Of a DNA stretch of 64,000 nucleotides, positions 25,133 to 33,275 are shown piece by piece (position 1 is the first letter of the stretch; every line of letters starts with the position of its first letter). Below the pieces are notes generated by a model. It saw only the letters and a list, made by a program, of their open reading frames with translations, had not been told where the DNA came from and searched no databases. The stretch covers positions 82,360 to 146,359 of the forward strand of contig NZ_JBOITN010000032.1 of NCBI RefSeq assembly GCF_050717545.1. Direction: 5' to 3'. The DNA comes from Clostridium_AD sp050717545. GTDB lineage: Bacteria > Bacillota > Clostridia > Clostridiales > Clostridiaceae. A program made the translations under genes and the position numbers.

Positions 25133-26497
25133 CTACTTAAGCCTTCTATCCTCTTCAAGCTCTTTAAAGTATTTTCTTGTTTCATTTGTAATAACTCCAC
25201 TTAACCCAATTAATCCAATTAAGTTTGGAATTGCCATAAGTCCATTTACTATATCAGCAATTACCCAAATCATTTCTAATTTTAAAAATGCTCCTAATGC
25301 TACTAATACAATATATACCCCTCTGTATGGTTTAATTCCTTTTACTCCTATTAAATATACAATACATCTTTCTCCATAATAATTCCAACCAAGTATTGTT
25401 GTGAATGCAAAGAAAATAAGTCCAATAGTCACAATCAACTGTCCTATCATCGCTATAGGCAACCCATTACTAAAAGCATAGTTTGTCATAGCTGCTCCTG
25501 CATACTCCGAATTCCAAGCTCCAGTCATTATTAAAACAAGACCAGTCATAGTACAAATAATTATTGTATCAAAGAAAGTACCTGTCATAGATACAAGTCC
25601 TTGTCTTACACAAGACTTAGTTTTAGCTGCCGCTGCGGCAATTGGTGCACTACCTAGACCAGACTCATTAGAGAATACTCCTCTAGCAACACCACTTCGC
25701 ATAGCAAGCATTATCGATGCCCCTGTAAAACCACCTGCTGCTGCAGTTGGAGTAAATGCACTCTTTACAACTAAAGCTATCGTTCCTGGTAATAAATCAA
25801 TATTGATTATTATAATTATTATAGCTCCTATAACATAAAATACTGCCATAAATGGAACAGTTTTTTCTGCTACTGCTGCTATATTTTTTATTCCCCCAAT
25901 AGTTATTAATGCAACTAAAAGTGTTATTACTATTGCTGTTGCAATAGTTGGTATATTAAATGTAATTGATGTAGCCTCTACTATTGCATTTACCTGTGGG
26001 AATGTACCTATTCCAAAAAAGGCAACTCCTATACCAAAAATCGCAAACATTTTTGCTAAAAATTTATTTTTAAGTCCATTTTCAAGGTAATACATAGGTC
26101 CGCCAGCCATTTGTCCATTCTCATCAACAGTCCTGTATTTTACTGCAAGTAGGCCTTCAGAATACTTAGTAGCCATCCCAAAGAAAGCAGCTACCCACAT
26201 CCAGAATAAAGCTCCCGGTCCGCCAAGTTTAATTGCTGTTGCAACACCAACAATATTTCCTGTTCCTATTGTTGCCGCTAAAGCTGTACATAAAGCTGCA
26301 AATGATGATACATCACCCGCTCCATCATTATCCCTTTCTTTAGTAAATAAATACTTAAGTGCAAGTGGCAGCTTAGTAACCTGCAATAAACCCAATCTTA
26401 TAGTTAAATATAATCCTGTACCTACTAGTAAAACAAGTAACGGTGGTCCCCAAAGCCATGAATCAATTCCACTTAATACTTCCATAAATGCTGTCAT
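25133..26497 (-). CDS. Sodium:alanine/glycine symporter (AGCS family)
   Basis: 454 residues with about eleven membrane helices. The AGCS signature is clear: A-A-T-I-G-T-G-N-I-V-G-V-A-T-A near residues 74-88, the G-G-P-G-A-L-F-W-M-W segment, and S-N-E-S-G-L-G-S-A-P-I near 283. It takes up D/L-alanine or glycine with sodium. The tandem glycine riboswitch in its leader shows that glycine is the sensed, and probably transported, amino acid. Confidence 0.93.
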   Translation of the reverse strand: MTAFMEVLSGIDSWLWGPPLLVLLVGTGLYLTIRLGLLQVTKLPLALKYLFTKERDNDGAGDVSSFAALCTALAATIGTGNIVGVATAIKLGGPGALFWMWVAAFFGMATKYSEGLLAVKYRTVDENGQMAGGPMYYLENGLKNKFLAKMFAIFGIGVAFFGIGTFPQVNAIVEATSITFNIPTIATAIVITLLVALITIGGIKNIAAVAEKTVPFMAVFYVIGAIIIIIINIDLLPGTIALVVKSAFTPTAAAGGFTGASIMLAMRSGVARGVFSNESGLGSAPIAAAAAKTKSCVRQGLVSMTGTFFDTIIICTMTGLVLIMTGAWNSEYAGAAMTNYAFSNGLPIAMIGQLIVTIGLIFFAFTTILGWNYYGERCIVYLIGVKGIKPYRGVYIVLVALGAFLKLEMIWVIADIVNGLMAIPNLIGLIGLSGVITNETRKYFKELEEDRRLK

Positions 26498-26499
26498 TT

Positions 26500-26533
26500 A
26501 AAAAATCCTCCCTTAATTTAATATAATGGAGGA
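26500..26533 (-). promoter_or_regulatory. Riboswitch expression platform: hairpin containing the ribosome site
   Basis: TCCTCC pairs with GGAGGA over a 16-base loop, followed by six U residues that end 3 bases before the ATG of the symporter gene. The 3' arm is the gene's Shine-Dalgarno sequence. The hairpin can therefore both terminate transcription and hide the ribosome site. Confidence 0.65.
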
Positions 26534-26554
26534 GACAAAATTTTTTTCATAATT

Positions 26555-26810
26555 TCTATCCCCTGTCCTTTTTACCTGAGAGATTCGATAGCTAACAATA
26601 AATCTTACGAAAACTTAATTGCTACATGTACAGTTTAAGTAACTTATCTTAATGATACTATCTTGCTCCTTCGGTGTCTGTTTAACCAGCTCTCTCCAGA
26701 GGCTCGTCCAATTACGGTTTTCTCCTAATAATAGTTTCTGTGCAAAACTATTAGGTGCCTGAAAGTTTTTCCTCTTCGGCGGATGGCAAGCCATCTCTCT
26801 CCCACAATTT
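26555..26810 (-). ncRNA. Tandem glycine riboswitch
   Basis: Two glycine aptamers lie in series on the minus strand. Aptamer 1 (about 26805 to 26705) has GGAGAGAG, CCGAAGAGG and CTTTCAGGCACC; aptamer 2 (about 26698 to 26560) has GGAGAGAGC, ACCGAAGGAGCAAG and CTCTCAGGTAAAAAGGACAG. These are the conserved glycine-riboswitch blocks. It controls the AGCS symporter 58 bases downstream. An overlapping 69-codon frame within it is not a gene. Confidence 0.93.
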
Positions 26811-26855
26811 TCATCCGAACACAATATTCAATTTTTATTAACAAACCATTTTATA

Positions 26856-26885
26856 ATTATACATTAGCAAACAGAACTTGTCCAA
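26856..26885 (-). promoter_or_regulatory. Promoter of the glycine riboswitch transcript
   Basis: On the minus strand TTGGAC (26885-26880), an 18-base spacer and TATAAT (26861-26856) lie about 45 bases upstream of the first aptamer, predicting a leader of about 350 bases. Confidence 0.6.
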
Positions 26886-26958
26886 TCCGTCCATCAAATA
26901 TATCCTTACAATTAATTGTAACATTGTAGATAGGATAATACATAAAGGTATCAATCAT

Positions 26959-26982
26959 ATTAAATCATCACCTGCGGAGCTG
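26959..26982. repeat. 24-bp repeated motif, copy 1
   Basis: ATTAAATCATCACCTGCGG followed by AGCTG recurs at 31606-31629 with 22 of 24 bases identical. Its GC content stands out from the AT-rich surroundings. This copy lies about 75 bases upstream of the riboswitch promoter. Function unknown. Confidence 0.5.
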
Positions 26983-27061
26983 AGATGTCGTTAAAATAAA
27001 TATAAGCCATTGAAACAATTTGTTTATAAAATTATACACTAAGCGTACAACAATATATCAA

Positions 27062-27096
27062 AATAATACATCAAGTGTATAACTTGATGTATTATT
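27062..27096 (-). terminator. Terminator overlapping the stop of the 215-residue gene
   Basis: AATAATACATCAAGT pairs perfectly with ACTTGATGTATTATT over five bases; the gene's stop codon lies in the 5' arm as transcribed. A short U-tract follows on the minus strand. Confidence 0.75.
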
Positions 27097-27739
27097 TTTT
27101 ACCTTTTTTTGACCATATTTTAAAACCTATAAGCAGTCCACTAGCAATTGTTGATGCAACGCCTGTATATATTGCTACTTTACCTGTGGTTGTTTTATTT
27201 TTATGTGCTTTAACTGCGCTGTGGTAATCTTCCATCATATTTTCATACTGTTTCTTGTTGATATTGCCTATACCTATCCCCATAACCTTACAATTCATGC
27301 CTGCAAAATAATTAATTTTTTCTGTTATATAACAGTTAAATGTATGTATTTTATCTGGCGATGAACTCCCATCATTCCATAATTCAACTCCAAATAATTC
27401 CTCATATATAAATTGATGTTGAAAAACAACTAAAGAGTAATTACCCCTTTTTGAGTGATTTACATTAATATATCCATTGTTTATAATTGCATCGTCAATA
27501 TTCCCTTTGTATAAAACTAAAATGTTATTGGATGAATTTTCATTTTTGATTTTATCAAATAATTCACTCCCATCAAATGAATAAAATAATTCAACCGAAG
27601 TTATATTATTCTTCACTAAGGCTAGTTTCATTATCTCTATATATGAATTAATGTATTGTATATCTTCAGGAATTTTATTCTTGTAATCATTTATTTCATT
27701 TTGAGTTTTTTTATTAAATATGCTATTGATAAATCCCAT
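27092..27739 (-). CDS. Uncharacterised protein with C-terminal membrane anchor (215 aa)
   Basis: I do not recognise a family. The N-terminal 180 residues look globular and soluble, with alternating beta and helix segments (I-L-V-L-Y-K-G, Y-S-L-V-V-F-Q-H-Q-F, K-V-M-G-I-G-I-G). Near residues 188-207 a single hydrophobic segment (V-A-I-Y-T-G-V-A-S-T-I-A-S-G-L-L-I-G-F) is followed by K-I-W-S-K-K-G-K-K, suggesting a tail-anchored cytoplasmic protein. It has its own ribosome site (AGAGGTG) and terminator and is probably monocistronic. Confidence 0.7.
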   Translation of the reverse strand: MGFINSIFNKKTQNEINDYKNKIPEDIQYINSYIEIMKLALVKNNITSVELFYSFDGSELFDKIKNENSSNNILVLYKGNIDDAIINNGYINVNHSKRGNYSLVVFQHQFIYEELFGVELWNDGSSSPDKIHTFNCYITEKINYFAGMNCKVMGIGIGNINKKQYENMMEDYHSAVKAHKNKTTTGKVAIYTGVASTIASGLLIGFKIWSKKGKK

Positions 27740-27892
27740 TTTTATACACCTCTATTCTTCCTTCTAAATTTTTTTAGTGTTGTTAGTTTATCATATCTTG
27801 CCCTCTTTGTTTGTTTAACATAACATAAGTTTTAAAATTTAAGAAACTGTACGTACCGTATATAATATTTACTAGAATATCTATATAAAATT

Positions 27893-27933
27893 AAAAAATT
27901 CTAGATATTATATTATAATATCCAGAATTTTTT
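27893..27933 (-). terminator. Terminator of the 56-residue gene
   Basis: AAAAAATTCTAGATATTA pairs, with one mismatch, with TAATATCCAGAATTTTTT, and begins 8 bases after the small gene's stop. U-rich sequence follows on the minus strand. Confidence 0.75.
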
Positions 27934-27940
27934 ATTTTAT

Positions 27941-28111
27941 TTATTGTCCCCTATTATTTTTACCAACTAAGCCTCCACCATTACCTGCTGATGCACTTTG
28001 TGTTCCATTGACCGCCCCTCGCTTAGTATTTTTTTGGGATGAAGATTTTGCTTTTTTTTCTTCAATAAGTTTTTTCATCATTTCCATATTTTTATTTATA
28101 TCATTTTTCAT
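27941..28111 (-). CDS. Small basic, glycine-rich-tail protein of unknown function (56 aa)
   Basis: A 56-codon frame with a GAGGG ribosome site 7 bases before the ATG and a terminator directly after its stop. The first half is a Lys/Met/Glu-rich helix (M-E-M-M-K-K-L-I-E-E-K-K-A-K); the second is a flexible, Gly/Asn-rich tail ending N-N-R-G-Q. There is no membrane segment. I do not recognise it; it could be a small regulatory or nucleic-acid-binding protein. Confidence 0.65.
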   Translation of the reverse strand: MKNDINKNMEMMKKLIEEKKAKSSSQKNTKRGAVNGTQSASAGNGGGLVGKNNRGQ

Positions 28112-28351
28112 ATTTTTACCCTCTTTTTCTATTTTTATTTCTTAAAAAACTTTATAACCTATGTCTACTAAATTAATATTCACAAAAAAAATCATAGGTA
28201 TGTCTTGTTATTTTACTAATTTATTATACCCCACAAATGTTACTTTGAGTAGGTCATAAAAATATTTCCAAAAATAAGCTGATATATTGTGTTATACCAT
28301 GATATAATTTAGAAATGTTAAGATTGTAATATCATCACAAGGAGACAATAA

Positions 28352-29260
28352 ATGAATACTATTAACTCACAGTTTGCAATGTCATTAAGTATTATTTTAT
28401 TAGGATATTTATTAAAAAAAACGAATATTCTAAAAGAAAGCGATGGAGAAGTTATTTCAAGGTTAATTTTTAATGTTACTCTTCCCTCCATAGTCATAAA
28501 TGTTTTTAGTACTATGACCATAGACAAAAACCTTCTACTTATACCTGTAATCAGCTTTGTGTACGGGTTATTTATGGCAGTAGTGGCCCTCATTGTATTT
28601 AAAGGAGAATCAAGACGAGAAAAGGGAATGCTATCAATGCTTGTGCCTTCCTTCAACATAGGACTTTTCGCATATCCTCTGGTAGAGTCAATATGGGGAA
28701 AAGAAGGTCTTAAATACTTTGGTATGTTTGATATGGGCAACTCCTTCATTGTTTTCGCAGTTTGTTATATTATTGGAAGCATATATTCAAGCAGCGAAGG
28801 TGAAATCTCATACAAGAATATTTTTTCTAAAACATTACACTCAATACCTTTTCTTACATATATTATAACTTTGGCAATTAATCTTCTGGGATTTAATATT
28901 CCAAAGCCAATTATAGAAATTACTGGAATTCTTTCCAAAGCAAATATGCCCCTTTCGTTGTTGGCGCTTGGGTTATACCTTAGCTTTTCCTTTAAGAAGA
29001 AATACTTAAAAAATATGGCTAAAATAATTACTTTAAGGTATCTAATTGGATTTGGAGTGGGCATACTTCTTTATAATTTAATATCCATAGATCCACTGTT
29101 CAAAATAACTATGTTAATTGGTTTTATCTTACCAATAAGTTTCACAGTAATTCCTTACTCAGTAGAGTTTGGATATGATACTAAATTTGTAGGAACTGTT
29201 AATAATTTTACAATTATAATAAGCTTTTTACTAATATGGGCTATTGTTGCTTTTATTTAA
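28352..29260 (+). CDS. AEC-family transporter (auxin efflux carrier-like)
   Basis: 302 residues with ten predicted membrane helices in two halves. The opening F-A-M-S-L-S-I-I-L-L-G-Y-L-L-K-K, then V-T-L-P-S-I-V-I-N-V-F near residues 47-57 and P-L-S-L-L-A-L-G near 201, fit the AEC (malate/auxin permease) family, which exports or exchanges small carboxylates. Substrate unknown. A strong AAGGAGA site precedes the ATG, and the gene stands alone. Confidence 0.88.
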   Translation: MNTINSQFAMSLSIILLGYLLKKTNILKESDGEVISRLIFNVTLPSIVINVFSTMTIDKNLLLIPVISFVYGLFMAVVALIVFKGESRREKGMLSMLVPSFNIGLFAYPLVESIWGKEGLKYFGMFDMGNSFIVFAVCYIIGSIYSSSEGEISYKNIFSKTLHSIPFLTYIITLAINLLGFNIPKPIIEITGILSKANMPLSLLALGLYLSFSFKKKYLKNMAKIITLRYLIGFGVGILLYNLISIDPLFKITMLIGFILPISFTVIPYSVEFGYDTKFVGTVNNFTIIISFLLIWAIVAFI

Positions 29261-29283
29261 CTTAGTTAAAAATTGAATATATC

Positions 29284-29313
29284 AAAAGGGAGTTCATAAA
29301 TGAGCTCCCTTTT
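29284..29313 (+). terminator. Terminator of the AEC transporter gene
   Basis: AAAAGGGAGTTCA pairs with TGAGCTCCCTTTT (one G-U pair) over a four-base loop, followed by T residues, 23 bases after the stop. Confidence 0.85.
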
Positions 29314-29481
29314 ATCAGTATTATTAAACATATAAATTTAGCACCTTCGCTTTGCTCATAAAATTTATTCCTCTGATCTAAACTTCTTAAGATATTCAGA
29401 TGCTGATCTATTCATTTCTAGTGAAAAATCAGACTAAGTTTATAATATGTGTGATGATCTCACTTATCCTACATAAATCTC

Positions 29482-30510
29482 CTATAAATTTTCTGCTATA
29501 TTATAAATTAATTTTTCTGTAGTCTCCCATCCTAAACATCCATCTGTTATTGATTTTCCATAAGTGCCACTACCTACATCTTGTTTACCTTCTACAATAT
29601 AACTCTCAATCATAAATCCTTTTATCATTTTTTTAAGTAAAGAATTATCTTTCCTACTCATTAACACTTCTCTGGCTATTCTTGGTTGCTCTTTATAAAG
29701 CTTCATTGAATTCGCATGATTAGTATCTACAATAATAGAGTTATATAAAAATTGCTGTTTTTCATATTCTTTAGCAATATTAATTAAATCTTCATAATGA
29801 TAATTAGGAATGTTTTTACCGTAAGAATCTACAGCCCCTCTTAAAACAGCATGTGCAAGTGGATTTCCTGTTGTTTCAACCTGATAGCCACTATATATAA
29901 AAGTATGACCATCTTGCGCAGCTTTTATAGAATTTAACATTACAGTTAGATCTCCACTAGTTGGATTCTTCATGCCTACAGGCATATCACTACCACTTAC
30001 TGTAAATCTATGTTGCTGATTTTCTACAGAGCGAGCTCCAACTGCAATATACCCTAACAAATCTGAAAGATATGTATAATTTTCTGGATATAACATTTCA
30101 TCTGCGGCAGGCATATGGTATTCACTTAATGCTTTTATATGAAGTTTTCTAATTGCCCTGAGTCCTGCATCCATATCCGGTTCTTTATTTGGATCTGGTT
30201 GAGATGCCATACCCTTATATCCTTCACCCGTAGTCCGCGGTTTGTTTGTATAAATCCTAGGTATAATAATTATAGAATCTTTTACTTTTTCCTGAACTTC
30301 TGCAAGCTTTCCTATATATTCACACACTGAGTCCTCGTTGTCAGCCGAACATGGTCCAATTATAAGGATAAACTTATCAGATTTATTCTCGAAAACTTTC
30401 CTTATCTCCATGTCTTTATTTTTTTTAATTTCTTTAATATAACTTGGTAGAGGCATTTCTTCCATAATTTCTGCCGCCGTAGGTATTTTCTTTATATATT
30501 TCATACTCAT
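29482..30510 (-). CDS. aroG: 3-deoxy-7-phosphoheptulonate synthase (DAHP synthase, type I alpha)
   Basis: 342 residues, the first enzyme of the shikimate pathway: phosphoenolpyruvate plus erythrose 4-phosphate to DAHP in the cytoplasm. Visible signatures are I-I-G-P-C-S-A-D-N near residues 49-57, R-I-Y-T-N-K-P-R-T-T, G-A-R-S-V-E-N-Q-Q-H-R and M-K-N-P-T-S-G-D. The type I alpha form (AroF/AroG/AroH) is typically feedback-inhibited by an aromatic amino acid; which one is not evident. It is not in an aromatic operon here. Its leader of more than 120 bases carries a hairpin. Confidence 0.93.
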   Translation of the reverse strand: MSMKYIKKIPTAAEIMEEMPLPSYIKEIKKNKDMEIRKVFENKSDKFILIIGPCSADNEDSVCEYIGKLAEVQEKVKDSIIIIPRIYTNKPRTTGEGYKGMASQPDPNKEPDMDAGLRAIRKLHIKALSEYHMPAADEMLYPENYTYLSDLLGYIAVGARSVENQQHRFTVSGSDMPVGMKNPTSGDLTVMLNSIKAAQDGHTFIYSGYQVETTGNPLAHAVLRGAVDSYGKNIPNYHYEDLINIAKEYEKQQFLYNSIIVDTNHANSMKLYKEQPRIAREVLMSRKDNSLLKKMIKGFMIESYIVEGKQDVGSGTYGKSITDGCLGWETTEKLIYNIAENL

Positions 30511-30715
30511 ATTATATTTTCCTCCCTTTACACTAATATTACATTCAACACAAATTCATAAACCTTTCCTCTACAGGATGGTACAGCCTCTGAAATTTTT
30601 CTAGATACGTAAAAATTCCGTTTGCCTCTAAGAATTTATAAACACATTTTATTTCGTTAATGAAGTATATCATAAATTTAATTGATTATGGTAATCTTTA
30701 TGCTTGTAGTCTCGC
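30511..30715 (-). promoter_or_regulatory. Long leader of the DAHP synthase gene
   Basis: A TATACT -10 lies near 30665-30670, giving a leader of roughly 150 bases. In it AATTTTT pairs with AAAAATT over ten bases (near 30590-30620), and two similar segments TTAGAGGCAAACGG and TGTAGAGGAAAGG flank this hairpin. No T-box, tryptophan or other known riboswitch motif was found. Possible cis-regulation is inferred only from length and repeats. Confidence 0.35.
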
Positions 30716-30740
30716 TTGTATATTCTACATGCGTGGGCCA

Positions 30741-31379
30741 TCATTTAAACTTGCTAATTTCATCTAACATTAATATATTTAGTTTGTTTATTGTTTTTCT
30801 TTTCTCCATTAGTTGCTTTATTATTTCACCTCTGTAATCTGATTCCATTAATTTAGCTTTAAGTTCTATGGAATTACAAAACTCATATATTTTTTTAAAT
30901 TGTACTATTGTTTGCTCAAACTCTTCATCAAAATTAACCAAATCTTTATTCTCATATATCATGTTTAATGACTCTAATTGATATTTTATTATTGTAGAAA
31001 ACTGTATCAACAGTTGATCTGACTTTACTTTATAAATATATAATAATAACTCTGTATAAATTCTATTAAGTGTGACATTATCAAAAATATCTAGATTTAC
31101 TCTACTATATCCTAATTTCTTTTTTAACTTCAGGTTAAATAATTTTCTTAAAAAATTATTATAACCTTTCGTAGTCCATATTCCATAAACTAAGTAACTA
31201 TTCTCTATTTTTCTAAAAAAATTATTTATTTCTTCACTATTTACAAACAATTTTATTTCTTTGTCCATTCTAGTTAACCTAGTTTTATCAATCACTTGAA
31301 AATTCTTTCCATAACTTGAAAATAATTTACCCTCTGTAGCACCTCTTATATTCTTTATACACATCCACATATCTGACAT
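30741..31379 (-). CDS. Uncharacterised helical cytoplasmic protein (212 aa)
   Basis: No family recognised. After a short basic N-terminus the sequence is almost entirely helical, rich in Lys, Glu, Leu, Ile and Asn, with heptad-like stretches from residue 120 onwards (F-E-Q-T-I-V-Q-F-K-K-I-Y-E-F). It has no signal peptide or membrane segment. The ribosome site GGGAG is 11 bases from the ATG; an ATG three codons later is an alternative. It appears to stand alone upstream of the DAHP synthase gene. Confidence 0.65.
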   Translation of the reverse strand: MSDMWMCIKNIRGATEGKLFSSYGKNFQVIDKTRLTRMDKEIKLFVNSEEINNFFRKIENSYLVYGIWTTKGYNNFLRKLFNLKLKKKLGYSRVNLDIFDNVTLNRIYTELLLYIYKVKSDQLLIQFSTIIKYQLESLNMIYENKDLVNFDEEFEQTIVQFKKIYEFCNSIELKAKLMESDYRGEIIKQLMEKRKTINKLNILMLDEISKFK

Positions 31380-31732
31380 TAAGGATCAACTCCCAAATAT
31401 ATATTAATTTACAACAATATTTTTTAGTTTTTTATATTTTTACCTATATTGTACACATTATACTATGTAGCTTTATATTACAACAAAATTACTAGCTAAA
31501 TTATAAAAATATTGCGTTGGGTTTCCCCTAAGTGCAGTATTTTTTTGCTTTAAATTAATTAATTGCTATATCTAGTAGTTGCATAAAAAAACAGTATACG
31601 CTACTATTAAATCATCTCCTGCGCAGCTGCAATATTATTCGACATATAGTTTGATTTATAATTATGGAAATTATTAAAAAGTAATTTATAAGAATTTAAC
31701 AAAGTTATAAAATGAAAGGTTGGTAGTTTATA
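31380..31732. other. Intergenic region with a plus-strand hairpin and repeat copy 2
   Basis: 353 bases without a gene. A plus-strand hairpin with several G-U pairs (31508-31540) followed by TTTTTT resembles a terminator, yet no plus-strand gene lies upstream, so it could end a small RNA. The second copy of the 24-bp motif lies at 31606-31629. Confidence 0.45.
31606..31629. repeat. 24-bp repeated motif, copy 2
   Basis: ATTAAATCATCTCCTGCGC followed by AGCTG matches the copy at 26959-26982 at 22 of 24 positions. It contains the palindrome GCAGCTGC. It lies about 100 bases upstream of the YopX-like gene. Confidence 0.5.
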
Positions 31733-32098
31733 ATGAAACAATTAAAATTTAGAGTTTGGGATAGTTTAAAACATGATATGCATAAATTGCAAGGCATGAC
31801 TTTTGATTCACAAAATTTCCTTCCTGAAGCCTTAAAGCTTCCTGGTTTAACTTGGAGGCCTGTTGAGGAATTTGAATTGCTTCAGTGGGTATACTTATCT
31901 GATAAATCTGGAGTCGATGTATATGAATGCGATTACATTGAAATTTTATCTCTTGTTTATATTGTATTATGGAATGACACCATAACAAATTTTCAGTTAC
32001 AAGCATTAGATGGATCTTCGAACCGTAGTATTCTTGACGTAGCGCTTGGAGATATAGTCGGCAATAAATTTATAAATGCAGATTTACATAACAAATAG
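31733..32098 (+). CDS. YopX-like phage-type protein, isolated
   Basis: 121 residues. The opening K-F-R-V-W-D and the later D-K-S-G-V-D-V-Y-E-C-D-Y-I and G-D-I-V-G-N fit the YopX family, short proteins of phages and conjugative elements whose function is unknown. YopX members usually read G-x-x-I-Y-E-G-D; here Gly is replaced by Cys (Y-E-C-D). No other phage gene surrounds it, so it is a domesticated or left-behind cargo gene. The ribosome site is weak. Confidence 0.7.
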   Translation: MKQLKFRVWDSLKHDMHKLQGMTFDSQNFLPEALKLPGLTWRPVEEFELLQWVYLSDKSGVDVYECDYIEILSLVYIVLWNDTITNFQLQALDGSSNRSILDVALGDIVGNKFINADLHNK

Positions 32099-32118
32099 TC
32101 TATTTTTTAAAATAGACT
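32097..32118 (+). terminator. Short hairpin after the YopX-like gene
   Basis: AGTCTATTTT pairs with AAAATAGACT over two bases, starting at the stop codon. It precedes the larger terminator and may act with it. Confidence 0.5.
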
Positions 32119-32126
32119 TTATACTC

Positions 32127-32184
32127 GAAAAGGAACGGTTAATCATTTTATATACAATCTAAAACAATTAACCGTTCCTTTTTT
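32127..32184. terminator. Bidirectional terminator, YopX-like gene and sugar operon
   Basis: AAAAGGAACGGTTAAT pairs perfectly with ATTAACCGTTCCTTTT, with A and T tracts outside. It ends the carbohydrate operon coming from the right and the plus-strand gene from the left. Confidence 0.85.
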
Positions 32185-32196
32185 ATTTTACTCCTG

Positions 32197-33249
32197 TTAC
32201 TTCTTAATTTTTAGATTTTCATAAACATCAGCCATAGGTATTTCAGCATATGCCATATAAGTATCTGCGGCACCATAGTAAATTTTCACAATGCCTTCTT
32301 CATAAAGATTACCACAGGTGAAAATTACATTACCGAAAAAGCCTTTTATTTCATATTCTTCCACGGGTTCCATTAAAGGTACTTCACTTCTTGCAATAAC
32401 CTTCCATGGCTGATTTTTATCCAGAAGCACAGCACCAAGGCAATACCTATCATTTTTATCAGCACCATGATATATTTCAAGCCACCCTTGCTTAACCCTG
32501 AATGGTACCCCACCTGCACCAATTCTTCCGTTATCCCAGTAATCTTCTCTAGATCCCATAAGATGTCTATGATTACCCCAGGTAATCATATCGCTAGACT
32601 CTGCTATCCAAATATCATTTTTACTAAACACCCCTGATGTTGGCCTATGCAGTGCATAATACTTTCCATTTATTTTCTCAGGGAATATTGCAATATCCTT
32701 GTTATCAGGTTGTAAAATAACACCCTCCCTTTTAAAGAGTTTAAAATCTTCAGTAGATGCAAGGCATGCAGTAATTCCTAGTGGCGAGATTGCACTATAG
32801 CTTATATAGTATACTCCCTCCACTTTACTGATTCTGCAATCCTCTATCCCATATGCTTCATATTTATTTTCAGGGAAAAAGCTGGGTTTATTCTCAATAA
32901 TAAAATTTACTCCATCCTTACTTCTAGCCACTCTTAGATGAGAAATTGATGTTAAATACATTGTATCTTCAGTCTTTATCACTCTGGAATCTGTAAAGTC
33001 ATATTGGAGTGAGTCCTTTGGAAATTTAATTGATTGCAAACTTTTTTTAAAAGTATCGTAAAATGGTGACAAATATACATTCGGATCAGTATTTAGCGGA
33101 CGCTCCGCAACCCTAAGAAGTAAAATCACCTCATCATCCATCCGAATTACGCCTGCATTTATTACACATAGAACTTCATAATCTGCTCTGCTTGGTTTTA
33201 CATCATTTGGTTTAATTATTGGGTTATTTTTAGACCTTAATGTTGCCAT
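32197..33249 (-). CDS. GH130 family beta-mannoside phosphorylase-like enzyme
   Basis: 350 residues, a five-bladed propeller of GH130 type. Typical features are the N-terminal N-P-I-I-x-P-x-D, G-I-E-D-C-R-I-S-K-V near residues 133-142 (usually E-D-P-R), and G-A-G-G-V-P-F followed by I-Y-H-G-A-D-K near 245-265. GH130 enzymes phosphorolyse or hydrolyse beta-1,2- or beta-1,4-mannosides, giving mannose 1-phosphate. No signal peptide, so it acts on imported oligosaccharides. It is the last gene of the operon driven by promoter cassette A and suggests that the locus handles a mannose-containing glycan. Confidence 0.85.
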   Translation of the reverse strand: MATLRSKNNPIIKPNDVKPSRADYEVLCVINAGVIRMDDEVILLLRVAERPLNTDPNVYLSPFYDTFKKSLQSIKFPKDSLQYDFTDSRVIKTEDTMYLTSISHLRVARSKDGVNFIIENKPSFFPENKYEAYGIEDCRISKVEGVYYISYSAISPLGITACLASTEDFKLFKREGVILQPDNKDIAIFPEKINGKYYALHRPTSGVFSKNDIWIAESSDMITWGNHRHLMGSREDYWDNGRIGAGGVPFRVKQGWLEIYHGADKNDRYCLGAVLLDKNQPWKVIARSEVPLMEPVEEYEIKGFFGNVIFTCGNLYEEGIVKIYYGAADTYMAYAEIPMADVYENLKIKK

Positions 33250-33275
33250 TTACATTCCTCCTAGTGTTTTCCTGC

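Noticed and set aside
26615..26824. 69-codon minus-strand open frame
   Set aside because: It lies wholly within the tandem glycine riboswitch; its codons follow conserved aptamer bases, and it has no ribosome site.
12967..27859. GTACGTACCGT box shared by two intergenic regions (12967-12977 and 27849-27859)
   Set aside because: Only 11 bp, largely a palindrome, with unrelated flanks and genes; chance cannot be excluded without a genome scan.
28318..28749. 143-codon minus-strand frame
   Set aside because: It is the antisense shadow of the AEC transporter gene, which has a good ribosome site and a family match.
30511..30715. T-box upstream of DAHP synthase
   Set aside because: No T-box sequence (AGGGTGGNACCGCG-like) and no specifier stem are present.
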